Shown: piece by piece, positions 8,489 to 16,601 of the stretch | How positions within the stretch are numbered: position 1 is the first letter of the stretch | Layout of the letters: the number at the start of each line of letters is the position of its first letter | NCBI GenBank assembly: GCA_019187225.1 | Contig: JABAQQ010000013.1 | Span: 338,066 to 402,065, forward strand | Length of the DNA stretch: 64,000 nt | DNA from: Saprospiraceae bacterium | GTDB lineage: Bacteria; Bacteroidota; Bacteroidia; Chitinophagales; Saprospiraceae | Direction: 5' to 3' | The notes under the pieces: model-generated | Told to the model about the DNA's origin: nothing | Databases searched by the model: none | What the model saw: the letters and a program-made list of their open reading frames with translations, nothing else | Position numbers and translations under genes: made by a program

Positions 8489-9040
8489 TCATTGATAATA
8501 AGGCCGCAGCATAAGATAGCAAATCGGCCCGCTCACAGCAACATACAACCAAAGCGGAAACACCCAGCGCGCCATTTTTTTATGGCGCTCGAACTGGTGG
8601 GTGTAAGCCCGTGTAAAGGTAAGGAGAATAAACGGAAGAATGACGGCAGCCAACACAACGTGTGTGATGAGGAAAAAGAAATAAACCGCCCTCATCGCGC
8701 CCTCACCCCCATAACGCGTTTCCGGTGTGGTGAAATGGTACAACACATAAGAAACGAGGAACAAAGCCGAGCACGCCATCGCCGCATAAATTGCCCGGCG
8801 GTGGTTTTCCACTTGTTTGTTTTTGATAAAATAAAATGCGAAAAGCAAAATAACCGCACACAAGGCGTTCAGCGAGGCATGAATGGGCGGTAAAAAACTG
8901 AAATCTATGCCGAGATCAATCTTGACCCTGCGCATCAGTCCAACGAGCAACAGCACGACGACCGATACGATATATGCGACCACGTTCAGTCGTTTCTCCA
9001 GGGCGATGTTCGGTTGAAGCGTTGACGACATATTTATCAA
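8489..9040 (-). CDS. DUF420 membrane protein (CtaM-like oxidase maturation factor)
   Basis: 183 residues with five transmembrane helices. Conserved His residues lie in the second to fifth helices (IHASLNALCA, NHRRAIYAAM, THVVLAA, HKKMARWVFPLWLYVAVSG), the pattern of DUF420. In Bacilli the DUF420 protein CtaM is required for activity of heme A-containing oxidases. Location in the oxidase operon supports the same role here. The start is 5 bp after the stop of the SCO-like gene, which indicates tight coupling. Confidence 0.88.
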   Translation of the reverse strand: MINMSSTLQPNIALEKRLNVVAYIVSVVVLLLVGLMRRVKIDLGIDFSFLPPIHASLNALCAVILLFAFYFIKNKQVENHRRAIYAAMACSALFLVSYVLYHFTTPETRYGGEGAMRAVYFFFLITHVVLAAVILPFILLTFTRAYTHQFERHKKMARWVFPLWLYVAVSGPICYLMLRPYYQ

Positions 9041-9045
9041 AAGAT

Positions 9046-9672
9046 TTATTGTGCCGGAGGAAGTAAGATGGCGATGTGCTGAACCATGCGATCCACCTGA
9101 TCCTGGTCCAAAGCGTTGTAGAAACGGCGGATCGTTCCGGAAGTATCAGCCAGGGCAAAATACTCCGGGTCCGGTTTCACATTTTCTGCCAGACAAAAGG
9201 ACTCGTAACCATTATGAAGGATGGCCCGCCAATTGCCGACGCCGCCCGACCATACCCAGGTGGCGTAATCCACGCTGGGCATTTTTTGAAAATACGACTT
9301 GAAATCCGCCGTTCCGCCGGAGGCGATCATCGCCAACCTGAAATCGTGGTTTTGCCCGAATTGGTTGAACAATTTTTCAGCGGTATCGAGAATCTGACGG
9401 TTCCCGTCAGTAAGGTCCGGGTTTTCACCGAAGAGATGCACCACCACGACTTTTCCTTTGAGTTGATCCTCCCATGTTCCGTCGGGCCAGATAATGGTCG
9501 CCTTACCGATCTTTCCGTAGTCGGCCAGTTCGGCAACCGCTTCTTTGCGCCAGTTAAGACCATTGCGCAGGTAAATCCACGAAATGGCCGGCAAGCCGAC
9601 GAGAATGAGGAACAGGGCCGCCGCAATGTAGATCTTACGCCCTAATGAGGATTTTTTTTCAACGTTTTCCAT
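9046..9672 (-). CDS. SCO1/thioredoxin-like protein lacking the Cys pair
   Basis: 208 residues: one N-terminal membrane anchor (about 13-33) and a periplasmic thioredoxin-like domain. The core strand KVVVVHLF, where SCO proteins carry CxxxC, here continues GENPDLTDGN with no Cys. The protein has only one Cys in total (SFCLAEN). The C-terminal part (YFALADTSGTIRRFYNA...QDQVDRMVQHIAILLP) matches the SCO layout, in which a His lies shortly before the end. Position between cox4 and DUF420 is where a SCO copper chaperone is expected. It cannot load CuA by the standard Cys chemistry. Confidence 0.75.
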   Translation of the reverse strand: MENVEKKSSLGRKIYIAAALFLILVGLPAISWIYLRNGLNWRKEAVAELADYGKIGKATIIWPDGTWEDQLKGKVVVVHLFGENPDLTDGNRQILDTAEKLFNQFGQNHDFRLAMIASGGTADFKSYFQKMPSVDYATWVWSGGVGNWRAILHNGYESFCLAENVKPDPEYFALADTSGTIRRFYNALDQDQVDRMVQHIAILLPPAQ

Positions 9673-9697
9673 ATGCTAATACTCTGACCATCAACAA

Positions 9698-9726
9698 AAA
9701 AGGCGAGGTTTTGTTCCCCGCCGTTT
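9698..9726 (-). terminator. Possible terminator after cox4
   Basis: GGCGAGG and CCCCGCC flank a 7-base loop. On the minus strand the stem is followed by a T-run. It lies between the cox4 stop and the SCO-like start and may attenuate rather than end transcription. Confidence 0.5.
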
Positions 9727-9807
9727 TTGGTCGAATTGGTTGAAATCAGGTAGATTTGATCAGAATTGGTCTCCGCCTTCTTCCGGCAATTCAACCCCAT
9801 AACAATA

Positions 9808-10236
9808 TTATCCTTTCATTGTGCCGGGCAGTATATAACCTTGCGGCTTGCCGGCAGGTGCAGGATTGACGACTTCTTCGTTTTTCTCCTGAATTTGTTC
9901 CCGGCGGGCGCCCCAGGAACTGCCTTCCTGGAAGAAAGCGATGATCGCCCAGATCAGGAGCGCAGTGGGCAGCAGTACGCTCAATACCAGGCTGCGCACT
10001 TCGTATGCCATGTGCATGAAGTAAAAAATGATGAAATAGGCTTTGAAAAGCGAAAAGCCAATCATCAGCAGCATATACAAATAGTGCCCGAATCCTTCCG
10101 TGAACTTAATACTGGGCACGATGTGGCCTTTTGCAAAAAGCGCGATGATGACTTCCACGATGGTCACGACGCCAAGAATCATCAGCCCGCGAAATACGAG
10201 GGCTTTTTGTTCTTCATATGTTTGATGTCCAGCCAT
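9808..10236 (-). CDS. Cytochrome c oxidase subunit IV-type protein
   Basis: 142 residues from the ATG at 10236 (MAGHQTYEEQ). The longer open frame upstream overlaps cox3 and is not conserved-looking. Three transmembrane helices (about 16-35, 47-70, 78-100) with FGHYLYMLLMIGFSLFKAYFI in the middle are typical of the prokaryotic COX4/CtaF family of caa3 oxidases. The C-terminal tail is polar and Glu-rich. It has a structural or stabilising role in the inner-membrane oxidase and follows cox3 by 43 bp. Confidence 0.88.
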   Translation of the reverse strand: MAGHQTYEEQKALVFRGLMILGVVTIVEVIIALFAKGHIVPSIKFTEGFGHYLYMLLMIGFSLFKAYFIIFYFMHMAYEVRSLVLSVLLPTALLIWAIIAFFQEGSSWGARREQIQEKNEEVVNPAPAGKPQGYILPGTMKG

Positions 10237-10279
10237 GAGCGAGAGTATGTGAATGGTGAAAATGTGAGAGAATGAGGGG

Positions 10280-11182
10280 TTACAGCAGGTAGAACACAAG
10301 GAACACAAATACCCAAACCAAGTCAACGAAGTGCCAGTACAGGCCGATCTTCTCCACCATTTCATAACCGTTACGGCGCGCGGCATACAGACCGCTCATC
10401 GCATTGATCATGATAATGGTGAGGAACACCACGCCTGAAAACACGTGAAAACCGTGAAAACCTGTAATGAAGAAGAACAAGGCTCCGAATGCCTTCGGCC
10501 CCAACTCCTGGATGCCGGTCTGGCCGGCATAGGCGCCGGTCGTATATTTGAGTTTGCGCTGGATGAATTCATCTTTCGTCGAACCGTCTTCCTGAGTCAC
10601 CGGGTGCATGTGCAGCAGGTAAGATTGACCTTTGTGGAAAGTGTCGGGCGTGCCGTCGGGTTTTTTCGCCTCCGTGCCGTCGTCGTTCAGATAAACGCCG
10701 TCGGCAATATGACGTCCGAATGGGTTTTGCTGAACCGTCATGTTTTCCTTGACAATCAGGGTTGTCCATTCATAAGCCTGGCTACCCAAGAAGGTGGCCC
10801 CGCCCAAAATGGTGAGGAACATCCAAAACACAACGCCGCGCTGGTTTTCGCGATGCCCTTCCTGTACCGCACGCACCATGGTAACGGAACTGAAAATAAG
10901 AACGAACGTCATGAACGTTACGAAAACCAGAGGCCAGTGCGCCTTCACAAAGGGAAATGACGCGAACACAAAATCAGGTTCCGGCCAGGTGGGCATGCTG
11001 AAGCGCAATGCGCCGTAAGCGATGAGGAATCCGGCAAAGGTGAATGCGTCGGACACCAGAAAATACCACATCATCAGCTTGCCATAACTGGCTTTCATCG
11101 GCTCCCTGCCGCCTTCCCAAAGTTCGGGGCCCTCGCCGTGTCCGTGCGTTTCGTGTGCGTGTGAAACAGATGTTTCTGCCAT
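10280..11182 (-). CDS. ctaE: Cytochrome c oxidase subunit III
   Basis: 300 residues. A His-rich N-tail (AHETHGHGEG), membrane helices near 35-55, 80-105, 118-138, then a hydrophilic insert of about 75 residues (145-225) between helices, then FFFITGFHGFHVFSGVVFL and the final YWHFVDLVWVFVFLVFYL, the subunit III hallmark. Subunit III stabilises the catalytic core. The central insert probably faces the periplasm and could contact subunit II or the alternative complex III. A second, shorter subunit III-type gene lies immediately upstream. Confidence 0.94.
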   Translation of the reverse strand: MAETSVSHAHETHGHGEGPELWEGGREPMKASYGKLMMWYFLVSDAFTFAGFLIAYGALRFSMPTWPEPDFVFASFPFVKAHWPLVFVTFMTFVLIFSSVTMVRAVQEGHRENQRGVVFWMFLTILGGATFLGSQAYEWTTLIVKENMTVQQNPFGRHIADGVYLNDDGTEAKKPDGTPDTFHKGQSYLLHMHPVTQEDGSTKDEFIQRKLKYTTGAYAGQTGIQELGPKAFGALFFFITGFHGFHVFSGVVFLTIIMINAMSGLYAARRNGYEMVEKIGLYWHFVDLVWVFVFLVFYLL

Positions 11183-11199
11183 GATAATCAGTCAGTTAT

Positions 11200-11302
11200 T
11201 ATAGATCTTAGTTGGTTGATGAAGGTTGATGAGGGTTGATGAAGGTTGATATGGGTTGATAAGATAAACTTTCAGAAACCTTTATCAACCTTATCAATAT
11301 AT
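11200..11302. repeat. GGTTGATGAA words with inverted complement
   Basis: GGTTGATGAAGGTTGATGAG and further copies (five in all, period 9-11) are followed by CCTTTATCAACCTTATCAA, forming an imperfect hairpin between the two cox3-type genes. Confidence 0.65.
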
Positions 11303-11881
11303 TCAGGATTGAGTCAAAAAGAATCCGATCAGGTATATCCACAGCACATCCACAAAATGCCAGTATTGGCACACGAGTTCGAAGCGCTGTCTGCGGCGCG
11401 CAGTGGGCCTGAACGGCAACACAAAAGCGTGCACCATCGCCACGATCAGGGCGGCAATTCCGCCCAGAACATGCGCGGCGTGTATGCCGGAGATCACGTA
11501 AATGAACGAACTGGAAGGATTGACCGTAAAAGTCGCTCCGATATCCGTCATCGCCTGCCACCCTTTATACTGCAACACCACGAACAGAATCCCCAATAAA
11601 AACGTCGCGATCAACAAACCTTTGTACCATTTCTCCTTTCCTTTTTTGAAGGAAGTGTAGGCATAATGAAGCGTCACGCTGCTCATCACGATCACCACGG
11701 TATTCAAAAAGAAGATGTCGGGCAATTTGAACTCCAGCCAGTTGCCCGCCGACCTCCGCACCACATACGCGCTCGTGAAGGCGGCAAACATCATCACCAT
11801 GCTGCCGATGCCCACCCACAGCGCTAACTTCTGGGGGAGTATTTTACTTTGGTTGTATTCAGGAGATGGAATAGCTCCCAT
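11303..11881 (-). CDS. Heme-copper oxidase subunit III-type protein (short paralogue)
   Basis: 192 residues with five transmembrane helices. It ends with FELVCQYWHFVDVLWIYLIGFFL, the conserved subunit III terminus, and has HAAHVLGGIAALIVAM in the middle. It lacks the large hydrophilic insert of the downstream paralogue. Two subunit III-type genes in tandem are common in Bacteroidota caa3 loci, and one may replace helices missing from the other. It sits 31 bp after ctaB. Confidence 0.92.
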   Translation of the reverse strand: MGAIPSPEYNQSKILPQKLALWVGIGSMVMMFAAFTSAYVVRRSAGNWLEFKLPDIFFLNTVVIVMSSVTLHYAYTSFKKGKEKWYKGLLIATFLLGILFVVLQYKGWQAMTDIGATFTVNPSSSFIYVISGIHAAHVLGGIAALIVAMVHAFVLPFRPTARRRQRFELVCQYWHFVDVLWIYLIGFFLTQS

Positions 11882-11912
11882 ATTTAATATAGTTTGAGGC
11901 AGTTTGAGGTCT

Positions 11913-12812
11913 TTACAATTTATCTATCAAAAGCACGATCAGCGATACCGGCAAATGCAGGAACGACATGAACATCTGTTTGCGGGCGGCTTCGCGCGAA
12001 CAATCTTTATACAATCGCCAGCAAAGCCAGGCCCAATACGCATTCAATGCCACCAATATTCCCGTCGCCCATATTCCGACGTAACCCAGCACCCAGGCCA
12101 GAACGGCATTGCCTATCATCAACAGGCAAAAAATGAAAGACAAATAACCGGTCGCCGCGTCTTTTTGCCCGTTTTTTGAAGGCAAAAGATAAAATCCGGC
12201 TTTTTTATAGTCTTCGTCTGCCAGCCAGGCCACCGCCCAGAAGTGTGGGAACTGCCACAAAAACTGGAGCGAAAACAACATCATCGCCACCGGCGAAATA
12301 GTGCCTTCCTGTACCACACAGCCTATGACCAGCGGCAAAGCTCCCGGTATCGCTCCCACTACTACGGACAAAGGCGTCGTGCGTTTGAGCGGGGTGTACA
12401 CAAAGGCGTAACTGATCAGCGACAACATTCCCAAAAATCCGGCAATCGGATGAAGAAACGACAAAACCGTGATACCTCCCATCGCTAAAAGCCCTGCCCA
12501 CAACACCGCCGTCGAAACGCTCATGCGCCCGGTAGCAACGGGCCGATTGGCTGTACGCGTCATCAGCTTGTCATAATCGCGTTCGAGCACCTGGTTCAGC
12601 GCATTGGCGGCCCCGGTCACCATAAACCCACCAAATGCCAATAGTGCCATTGTTCCCCAGTCTACCTTTCCGTCGCTTACAATCGCGTAAGACATTACTG
12701 CTGAAAAAAGTACCAATAAAGTCAACTTGAACTTGACCAATAGTCCCAAATCGGTCACTGCTTGTATCAGGCCGTCCCAAACTAATATCCGGTTTGCCGC
12801 GTTGCGCTCCAT
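11913..12812 (-). CDS. ctaB: Protoheme IX farnesyltransferase (heme O synthase)
   Basis: 299 residues, about nine transmembrane helices. It has the UbiA-superfamily metal/prenyl site NQVLERDYDKLMTRTANRP (about residues 70-88) and the second Asp-rich loop ADEDYKKAGFYLLPS. The enzyme adds the farnesyl chain to heme B to make heme O, precursor of the heme A used by the oxidase. It lies within the oxidase block between cox1 and the cox3 genes. No heme A synthase (ctaA) is in the window and it must lie elsewhere. Confidence 0.95.
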   Translation of the reverse strand: MERNAANRILVWDGLIQAVTDLGLLVKFKLTLLVLFSAVMSYAIVSDGKVDWGTMALLAFGGFMVTGAANALNQVLERDYDKLMTRTANRPVATGRMSVSTAVLWAGLLAMGGITVLSFLHPIAGFLGMLSLISYAFVYTPLKRTTPLSVVVGAIPGALPLVIGCVVQEGTISPVAMMLFSLQFLWQFPHFWAVAWLADEDYKKAGFYLLPSKNGQKDAATGYLSFIFCLLMIGNAVLAWVLGYVGIWATGILVALNAYWAWLCWRLYKDCSREAARKQMFMSFLHLPVSLIVLLIDKL

Positions 12813-12824
12813 TTTATTTGTTTA

Positions 12825-12912
12825 TGAAGGTTGATAAGGGTTTATAAAAGTTGATTATTCGATGTCCATCATTAAAACTTTTATAAACACTTATCAACCT
12901 TTATCTACCTGA
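12825..12912. repeat. GGTTGATAAGG words forming a hairpin
   Basis: AAGGTTGATAAGGGTTTATAAAAGTTGAT faces its approximate reverse complement ending CACTTATCAACCTTTAT. Same word family as at 11200 and 19740. It fills the gap between cox1 and ctaB. Confidence 0.65.
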
Positions 12913-14772
12913 TTAATGCCCGTGATCGTGTTCCCCTTCTTTCAGCGGAACAAACTGTGGGATAAACTCTTCTCCGCCTTTTCCATAGTCATAAGACCAG
13001 CGTTGTACCGTCGGAATATTGCCCGGCCAGTTGCCGTGACCCGGCTGGATGGGAGTGGTCCATTCCAGCGTATTCGAGCCCCATGGATTCTTAACGGTCA
13101 GTTTGCGGCCGCTGAAAATGGAGTAAAAGAAGTTGATAATGAACAAAATCTGCAGGAAAAATACGACGATGGCCGCCACCGTGATGAACTTGTTCAAGTC
13201 CACAAAGTGTTTGAACGAGTCAAAGTTTTCGATGCTGTAATAACGACGCGGCACACCGGCCATGCCTGTGTAGTGCATGGGCCAGAAAATGGCGTAAGCG
13301 CCGATCAGCGTACCCCAGAAGTGAATTTTGCCGAGCGTTTCGTTCATAAACCGGCTGAACATCTTGGGGAACCAGTGGTATATACCGGCAAACATCCCGA
13401 AGAAGGCCGCAATACCCATCACAATGTGGAAGTGCGCCACTACGAAGTAGGTATCGTGCATCTGAATATCAATCGCAGAGTTGCCGAGGAAGATACCCGT
13501 CAGACCACCGGAAATAAACATGGACACAAAACCGACCGCAAACAAACTGGCGGCATTGAACCGGAAGTTGGATCCGTATATCGTTGAAATCCAGTTAAAC
13601 ACCTTAATCGCTGAAGGCACTGCTATGATCAGCGTGAATACGACGAAGAAATTGCTGATGAATGGATTGACTCCCGCCATGAACATATGGTGCGCCCACA
13701 CGATAAACGAGAGGAAACCGATGGCCAGGATCGAATAGATCATCGCGCGATAGCCGAAGATCGGCTTGCGGGCATGTACCGACAGCACTTCGGACACAAT
13801 ACCCATCGAAGGCAGGATGATGATGTACACTTCGGGGTGACCGAGGAACCAGAACAGGTGTTGGAAAAGAACCGGGCTACCGCCGATACGGTCAAGTATC
13901 TGGCCACCTACCACGATTTCACTCAGGTAGAACGAAGTGCCCATACTGCGGTCAAACATGAGCAGCAATACACCCGAGAGCAGTACCGGGAACGACAACA
14001 CGCCGAGTATGGCCGTAACGAGGATGGCCCAAATCGTGAGCGGCATGCGCCACATATTCATACCTTTCGTGCGCAGGTTCAGAATGGTCGTAATGTAGTT
14101 GATACCGCCCAACAATGACGACACTATGAACAACGCCATACCTACAATCCACATGGTCATGCCCGCTTTAGACCCATCGGAGGCCTGAGGCAGCGCGCTC
14201 AAGGGCGGATAGGCCGTCCATCCACCCGAAAATGGCCCGGTGCTGAGGAACAGCGACAAAAACATCACCACACCGGCCAGGAAGAAGAACCAGTAGGAGA
14301 AGGCATTGAGCAGAGGCGAGGCCATATCGCGGGCACCGATCTGCAACGGAATGAGCAAGTTGGCAAAAGTGCCGCTCAGGCCCGCCGTCAGCACGAAGAA
14401 CACGAGGATGGTACCGTGCATGGTCACCAGCGAGTAGTAAAATTCCGGATCGAGTTTGCCGATACCCGCATCATTTACTGTGATCCATTTGCCTAAAATT
14501 GGTTTCAGCCAAGCCATGTCCGCCTCCGGGAAACCGAGTTGCAGGCGGAAAACAATGGACATCGCGGCACCGACGAATGCCCAGAATATCCCTGTGATCA
14601 GGAACTGGCGCGCGATTATTTTGTGGTCGGTGCTGAAAATATAGGTCGTCAGGAAGTTCGACTGAAACTTATCGCCGTGATGATGCTCATGAAAATGGTC
14701 ATCATACCCCAATTCCTGGGTGAGTTTTTCTTCCAACGTATCTGCGGCGGTAACTGCGTGAGCCATAGCCAA
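12913..14772 (-). CDS. ctaD: Cytochrome c oxidase subunit I
   Basis: 619 residues, at least 12 transmembrane helices. Hallmarks: TMHGTILVFFVLT (low-spin heme His), WFLGHPEVYIIILPSMG with the CuB His and the cross-linked Tyr, WAHHMFMAG (CuB His pair), and HDTYFVVAHFHIVMG (heme His pair). It is the catalytic core that reduces oxygen to water and pumps protons. The His-rich N-tail (HFHEHHHGDKF) and C-terminus (EGEHDHGH) are lineage decorations. It follows cox2 after a repeat-filled 230-bp gap. Confidence 0.97.
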   Translation of the reverse strand: MAMAHAVTAADTLEEKLTQELGYDDHFHEHHHGDKFQSNFLTTYIFSTDHKIIARQFLITGIFWAFVGAAMSIVFRLQLGFPEADMAWLKPILGKWITVNDAGIGKLDPEFYYSLVTMHGTILVFFVLTAGLSGTFANLLIPLQIGARDMASPLLNAFSYWFFFLAGVVMFLSLFLSTGPFSGGWTAYPPLSALPQASDGSKAGMTMWIVGMALFIVSSLLGGINYITTILNLRTKGMNMWRMPLTIWAILVTAILGVLSFPVLLSGVLLLMFDRSMGTSFYLSEIVVGGQILDRIGGSPVLFQHLFWFLGHPEVYIIILPSMGIVSEVLSVHARKPIFGYRAMIYSILAIGFLSFIVWAHHMFMAGVNPFISNFFVVFTLIIAVPSAIKVFNWISTIYGSNFRFNAASLFAVGFVSMFISGGLTGIFLGNSAIDIQMHDTYFVVAHFHIVMGIAAFFGMFAGIYHWFPKMFSRFMNETLGKIHFWGTLIGAYAIFWPMHYTGMAGVPRRYYSIENFDSFKHFVDLNKFITVAAIVVFFLQILFIINFFYSIFSGRKLTVKNPWGSNTLEWTTPIQPGHGNWPGNIPTVQRWSYDYGKGGEEFIPQFVPLKEGEHDHGH

Positions 14773-14814
14773 TGAATTTTTTTTTTGTGAGACCTTTTGT
14801 CGGGTTCGGTGTCG

Positions 14815-15003
14815 GTTTTTAGTTATTGGTTCCTGGTTGTTGGTTATTGGTTGTTGGTTCCTGGTTGTTGGTTATTGGTTGTTGGTTGTTGGTTGTGGTA
14901 ATATGATTTGGGATCAACTATTCCTAACGCTTGAAACCAAGAACTAAGAACTAATAACCAGGAACCAAGAACTAATAACCAGGAACCAGGAACTAAAAAC
15001 CAA
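14815..15003. repeat. GGTTCCTGGTTGTT words facing their complement
   Basis: About 75 bp built of GGTTATT/GGTTGTT/GGTTCCT words is followed, after about 35 bp, by AACCAAGAACTAATAACC-type words that are the reverse complement. The whole can fold as a long imperfect hairpin in the cox2-cox1 gap. Confidence 0.75.
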
Positions 15004-15004
15004 C

Positions 15005-16510
15005 TCAAATATTCGGGGTCAGTATGGTAAATTCTGTCCGGCGATTCTTCGCGCGGTTTTCATCCGAGTCATTGGGAGCGAGCGGTTTGGTATCGCCGTA
15101 ACCCCGCGCCTGCAACCGGCTCTCGGATATACCGCGATCGGTGAGGTATTTCACTACCGAAGCCGCTCGAGCCTGCGAAAGGGTCATATTCGACGCCGGG
15201 TCGCCAACATTGTCCGTATGGCCTGCCACTTCGATCATCATATTCGGATAAGCATTCATTCCGGTCACGAGGTTGTCCAGTTCATAGCGGCTGTCTGCCG
15301 TAAGGTTGGCCGAACCCGTTTCAAAATTGACATATTTGAGGGCCAATGTTTTGTCCGAAGCATGTGCCGACTCGAGCGCTCTTTTCACACTTTCACTGAA
15401 TTCTTTGGCGCGTTGGCGCACTTCGACGTCAAGCACTTTGCCTTTGTTCGGATCGTCGTCTTTATTGCGGATTTGCGTCATATAGAACGACTCCTGTTTT
15501 CTGTACCACGCGTCATACTCTTCCTGCGTCACCACTTTGAAAATCCGTTTCATCGAATAGTGGCCTTTACCGCAGAGTTCGGCGCACGCCAGCTCATATT
15601 CGAACTTTTCCCAGCGCTTGGGTCCCGTCGGGTCGGCGGGGTCGGCAGGCACATTGAAATCATCGTATTTGCGCAGTTCGTTGCGGTATTCAGCCGTCGT
15701 TTTAATGGGTGTAAACACAAAGTAAGTAGGCATACCCGGCACCGCATCCATTTTAACACGGAAATGAGGCAGGTAGAAATTATGCAATACGTCTTTTGCA
15801 ATGATGCGCACGCGTACTTTTTTACCTACCGGCAGATAAAGTTCCTGACCCGGCAATACGTCGTCCCATGTTTTGGGATCGGTGAAATCCATGCCCAACT
15901 GGTTGTTGGCGGTCGTCAGTTTGAAGTTGCGCGTGCCAAGTTTGCCGTCAGGGCCGGGATAACGAATGATCCAGTTGAACTGCTGGCCTGTCGCTTCGAT
16001 TTCCATATAATCTTCATCGGGCTTCACATCGGCCATCACCGTATTCCAGGCATTGAGGCCGCGTACCACGAGGATGGTCATCACCACTGCCGGTACGGCA
16101 GTCCAGATCAACTCGAGTCGGTTGTCATGGGCAATGAATTGAGCTTTACGGCCTTCCTGCCAGCGATATTTGTAGGCGAACCAAAAAAGCGCGATGTGGG
16201 TGATCACAAACACAATTCCCGTCAGCACAAGGGTGATGTTGAACATGTCGTCCAACATACTGCCATGCGCCGACGCTGATTCGTGCGGACCGTAACCCAT
16301 CATTTCATTTTTGTATCCCCACGCGGAAACAAACACACCGACGAGGAAGAAAACTAAAAAGCCAACGGACAGCCAGCCATTCCATTTGCTGTTGTCACGA
16401 AACACTTCGCGCTCACCCTTGATTTGCGCGGTGAGTTCAGTGACTTTCCCGATTTGTACCAATACGATGGAGATCAGAAAGACGCAGAGTAATATGATTA
16501 GCGCAGTCAT
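15005..16510 (-). CDS. ctaC: Cytochrome c oxidase subunit II with C-terminal OmpA domain
   Basis: 501 residues. The N-terminus has a signal/anchor (1-21) and three further helices, including the two-helix subunit II hairpin (about 90-165). The periplasmic cupredoxin domain has the CuA ligands: His in LHNFYLPHFRVKMD and Cys, Cys, His, Met in CAELCGKGHYSM. After a helical linker (about 345-390) comes an OmpA/MotB-type domain (about 393-501) with FETGSANL, AGHTDNVGDPASNMTLSQAR and NRRTEF, the usual peptidoglycan-binding residues. Subunit II accepts electrons from cytochrome c. The extra domain would tether the oxidase to the cell wall. A c-heme, common in caa3 subunit II, is absent. Confidence 0.95.
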   Translation of the reverse strand: MTALIILLCVFLISIVLVQIGKVTELTAQIKGEREVFRDNSKWNGWLSVGFLVFFLVGVFVSAWGYKNEMMGYGPHESASAHGSMLDDMFNITLVLTGIVFVITHIALFWFAYKYRWQEGRKAQFIAHDNRLELIWTAVPAVVMTILVVRGLNAWNTVMADVKPDEDYMEIEATGQQFNWIIRYPGPDGKLGTRNFKLTTANNQLGMDFTDPKTWDDVLPGQELYLPVGKKVRVRIIAKDVLHNFYLPHFRVKMDAVPGMPTYFVFTPIKTTAEYRNELRKYDDFNVPADPADPTGPKRWEKFEYELACAELCGKGHYSMKRIFKVVTQEEYDAWYRKQESFYMTQIRNKDDDPNKGKVLDVEVRQRAKEFSESVKRALESAHASDKTLALKYVNFETGSANLTADSRYELDNLVTGMNAYPNMMIEVAGHTDNVGDPASNMTLSQARAASVVKYLTDRGISESRLQARGYGDTKPLAPNDSDENRAKNRRTEFTILTPNI

Positions 16511-16601
16511 TGAAAATTTTTTTTGCTTTAACCCAAAGGTAGAAAAGGTTGTTCGGTGTCTGGTCGAATGCCGCTTTTAATTAGAACGGATTTAAATTTT
16601 A

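Noticed and set aside
15218-16279. Long frames on the plus strand across the act-cox block (also 17556, 19848, 21835 and others)
   Set aside because: These are reverse-strand shadows of high-GC third-position genes with well-defined protein motifs.
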